In this document: positions 62,374 to 64,000 of the stretch, piece after piece
Layout of the letters: each line of letters starts with the position of its first letter
How positions within the stretch are numbered: position 1 is the stretch's first letter
NCBI GenBank assembly: GCA_035551355.1
Contig: DASZNF010000078.1
Coordinates: 52,748-116,747, forward strand
Direction of reading: 5' to 3'
DNA from: DATATV01 sp035551355
GTDB taxonomy: Bacteria > Actinomycetota > Actinomycetes > Mycobacteriales > Pseudonocardiaceae
DNA length: 64,000 bases
Translations under genes and position numbers: made by a program
Notes under the pieces: model-generated
The model's database searches: none
Seen by the model: only the letters and a program-made list of their open reading frames with translations
Told to the model about the DNA's origin: nothing

Positions 62374-63201
62374 ATGGTTGCTGTCCCTCAGATCATCCTG
62401 AACAACGGCGTCACCATCCCGCAGTTCGGCTTCGGGGTGTTCCAGATCAAGCCTGAGGACACCGCGGCCGCTGTGCGCACCGCACTGGCCGCCGGTTACC
62501 GGCACCTGGACACCGCACAGATGTACGGCAACGAGGCCGAGGTCGGTCAGGGCATCACGGAGTCCGGAGTGCCGCGCGAGGAGGTGTTCGTCACCACCAA
62601 GCTCAACAACGACAAGCACGGCCAGGACAACGCCATCGACGCGCTCACCGAGAGCCTGCGCAAACTGGGCACTGACTACGTGGACCTGTTCCTGATCCAC
62701 TGGCCCATCCCGCGTCAGGACAAGTTCGTGGAAACCTGGCAGGGCTTCGAAAAACTGGCCAAGGACGGCCGGGCCCGGGCCATCGGCGTGTCCAACTTCC
62801 AGATCCCACACCTGGACAAGCTGGCCGAGCAGACCGGCACCGTCCCGGCGGTGAACCAGATCGAGCTGCACCCGGCGCTGCAGCAGGCCGAGTTGCGGGC
62901 TTACCACCAGCAGCACGGCATCGCCACCGAGGCGTGGAGCCCGATCGCGCAGGGCGAGTCGCTGGACGAACCGGTGATCAAGCAGCTGGCCGAGAAACAC
63001 GGCAAGTCACCGGCGCAGGTCGTGTTGCGCTGGCACATCCAGCTGGGCAACATCGTGTTCCCCAAGTCGGCCACCGAGCAGCGGATCAAGGACAACATCG
63101 ACATCTTCGGCTTCGAGCTGTCGCCGGAGGACATGACCGCGATCGCCGGGCTGGAGCGCAACGGCCGCCGGGGCCCGAACCCGGACAACTTCCCCGGCTG
63201 A
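62374..63201 (+). CDS. Aldo/keto reductase
   Basis: A 275-residue NADPH-dependent aldo/keto reductase, closest in pattern to 2,5-diketo-D-gluconate reductases. The catalytic tetrad is visible: Asp in HLDTAQ, Tyr in QMYGNEAEVG, Lys in VTTKLNN, His in FLIHWP. Later motifs are GVSNFQIPHLDKL, NQIELHPALQQ and FPKSATEQRIKDN for cofactor binding. ATG 62374 has no ribosome site, so a leaderless mRNA is possible. Confidence 0.92.
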   Translation: MVAVPQIILNNGVTIPQFGFGVFQIKPEDTAAAVRTALAAGYRHLDTAQMYGNEAEVGQGITESGVPREEVFVTTKLNNDKHGQDNAIDALTESLRKLGTDYVDLFLIHWPIPRQDKFVETWQGFEKLAKDGRARAIGVSNFQIPHLDKLAEQTGTVPAVNQIELHPALQQAELRAYHQQHGIATEAWSPIAQGESLDEPVIKQLAEKHGKSPAQVVLRWHIQLGNIVFPKSATEQRIKDNIDIFGFELSPEDMTAIAGLERNGRRGPNPDNFPG

Positions 63202-63246
63202 CCCTGGGCTTTCCGGAATAGCTCGGTCCCCGATACGCTCGCGGCG

Positions 63247-63879
63247 ATGAACATCATCGGCGCGGGACTGCCCAGGACCGGCACCTCCACCCTGCAGGAC
63301 ACGCTGAACCTGCTCGGGTTCGGTCCGTGCTTCCATGCCAGGGAGATCGTGGGCAACGATGCCGAGATCGACCGGTGGATCGCGGGTTTCCGCGGCCCAC
63401 CGGTCGATCTGCGTGCGGCTCTGCACGGTTACCGGGCGACCACGGATTCACCCGCGTGTTTCTACTGGCGGGAACTGGCCGACGAATATCCGGACGCCAA
63501 GGTGATTCTGGGCGTACGGGATCCGCATTCCTGGTACCGGAGCATGACGAAGACCGTGTTGCGGCCGGGCATGTTCGACGAGACCGGCGACCCGGAACGC
63601 GATCCTGCGCTGCGCGGACTGCGCCGGCTGGCGGATGCCATGAACGACAAGGTGTTCGGCCACCGGCACGACGAGGGCTCGTTGCTGGACGCCTACCACC
63701 GGCACAACGACGAGGTGCGCAAGGGAATACCGGCCGAACGCCTGCTGGAATACGACGTCGCGCAGGGCTGGGGCCCGTTGTGCGAATTCCTCGGTGTCGC
63801 CGTGCCGGACACGCCATTCCCCTGGCTCAATGATTCCCGGCAGTTCGTGGCCAACGTGGAAAACCACCGGAACGGATAG
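63247..63879 (+). CDS. Sulfotransferase-family protein
   Basis: A 210-residue P-loop protein of the sulfotransferase family. The N-terminal PAPS loop is GAGLPRTGTSTLQDTLNLLGFGPCFH. A second binding block is AKVILGVRDPHSWYRSM (3'-phosphate loop), and the tail has LLEYDVAQGWGPLCEFLGVAVPDTPFPWLND. These enzymes move sulfate from PAPS to small molecules or lipids; the acceptor is unknown. The start is ATG 63247. Confidence 0.85.
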   Translation: MNIIGAGLPRTGTSTLQDTLNLLGFGPCFHAREIVGNDAEIDRWIAGFRGPPVDLRAALHGYRATTDSPACFYWRELADEYPDAKVILGVRDPHSWYRSMTKTVLRPGMFDETGDPERDPALRGLRRLADAMNDKVFGHRHDEGSLLDAYHRHNDEVRKGIPAERLLEYDVAQGWGPLCEFLGVAVPDTPFPWLNDSRQFVANVENHRNG

Positions 63880-63907
63880 CGGTGGGCGCCGAATCGACGC
63901 CCACCGC
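63879..63907. terminator. Bidirectional terminator
   Basis: Perfect 10-bp inverted repeat GCGGTGGGCG / CGCCCACCGC with a nine-base loop, beginning at the last base of the sulfotransferase stop codon and lying between it and the convergent partial gene. Confidence 0.75.
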
Positions 63908-63929
63908 CCGACCCCCGGTCAGTTCTGGT

Positions 63930-64000
63930 TCAGCTCACCGTGATGAGCACCTTGCCGATCGCGCCCGCCTCCACCGCGGCGTGCGCGTCGGCGGTGTGCT
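63930..64000 (-). CDS. 3' end of a medium-chain dehydrogenase/quinone oxidoreductase (partial)
   Basis: Only the last 22 codons before the stop are in the window (HTADAHAAVEAGAIGKVLITVS). The pattern AHAAVEAG.IGKVLITV is the C-terminus of zinc-type alcohol dehydrogenases/quinone oxidoreductases. The rest lies beyond the right edge. Confidence 0.6.
   Translation of the reverse strand, partial: HTADAHAAVEAGAIGKVLITVS

Overview
The window is chromosomal DNA of a high-GC actinomycete, most likely Pseudonocardiales. Supporting signs are the strong G/C third-position bias, frequent GTG starts, a WXG100-type gene, an XRE/small-protein/radical-SAM block of a kind common in that order, F420/FMN-type oxidoreductases and IdeR/DmdR-type iron boxes. 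The genus assignment is inference. I saw no rRNA, tRNA or CRISPR.

Left part (1-8.4 kb) looks like accessory DNA. It holds a repeat-rich non-coding stretch (1-557) and a minus-strand block of APH-like phosphotransferase, AAA ATPase, radical SAM/SPASM protein with a Cys-x-Pro tail and two small proteins. A divergent XRE regulator with a perfect palindrome upstream follows, then a decayed serine-recombinase fragment, a frameshifted WXG100-type gene, and a perfect 12-bp inverted repeat in an A/T-rich patch. From 8.4 to 17.1 kb the genes are mostly housekeeping or regulatory: thiamine-binding protein, NYN-like protein, Mug glycosylase, universal stress protein, metallophosphoesterase, GntR regulator plus MFS pump, LytR-CpsA-Psr protein, and a MarR-quinone-oxidoreductase fusion with twin operators.

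The centrepiece is an iron-regulated siderophore locus (17.2-35.3 kb). An iron box precedes a siderophore-interacting ferric reductase. A pair of ABC half-transporters with a strongly asymmetric ATPase core is divergent from a seven-gene operon, with two iron boxes between them. The operon encodes an SznF/GrbD-like cupin protein, a YqcI/YcgG-type (GrbE/DcsA-like) domain fused to 2,3-dihydro-DHB dehydrogenase, isochorismate synthase, DHB-AMP ligase, isochorismatase, a free aryl carrier protein, and a C-A-T-C-A-T-TE NRPS. The A-domain codes read DFWNVGMVHK (Thr) and DINYWGGIGK (the formyl-hydroxyornithine type), yet no ornithine hydroxylase or formyltransferase is present. The GrbD/GrbE-like pair suggests that the second residue is graminine, an arginine-derived C-diazeniumdiolate close in shape to formyl-hydroxyornithine. 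I therefore predict a mixed catecholate/diazeniumdiolate siderophore built from DHB-Thr-graminine units, which I do not know from actinomycetes.

The right part (35.5-64 kb) has an FMN glutamate-synthase-like protein, an amidohydrolase, a small secreted protein, a P450, and a LacI-controlled glucoside operon (Opp/Dpp-type ABC transporter plus GH1 beta-glucosidase). A second LacI regulator probably controls a Tat-exported discoidin/beta-helix protein, since both carry the same operator. Next come a nucleoside-kinase-like gene, an LLM oxidoreductase/TetR divergent pair with a clear operator, a MarR/single-chain ABC exporter operon, a group of small genes including an unlisted zinc-ribbon protein, an acetate-transporter-family protein, an aldo/keto reductase, a sulfotransferase, and the 3' end of an oxidoreductase at the right edge.
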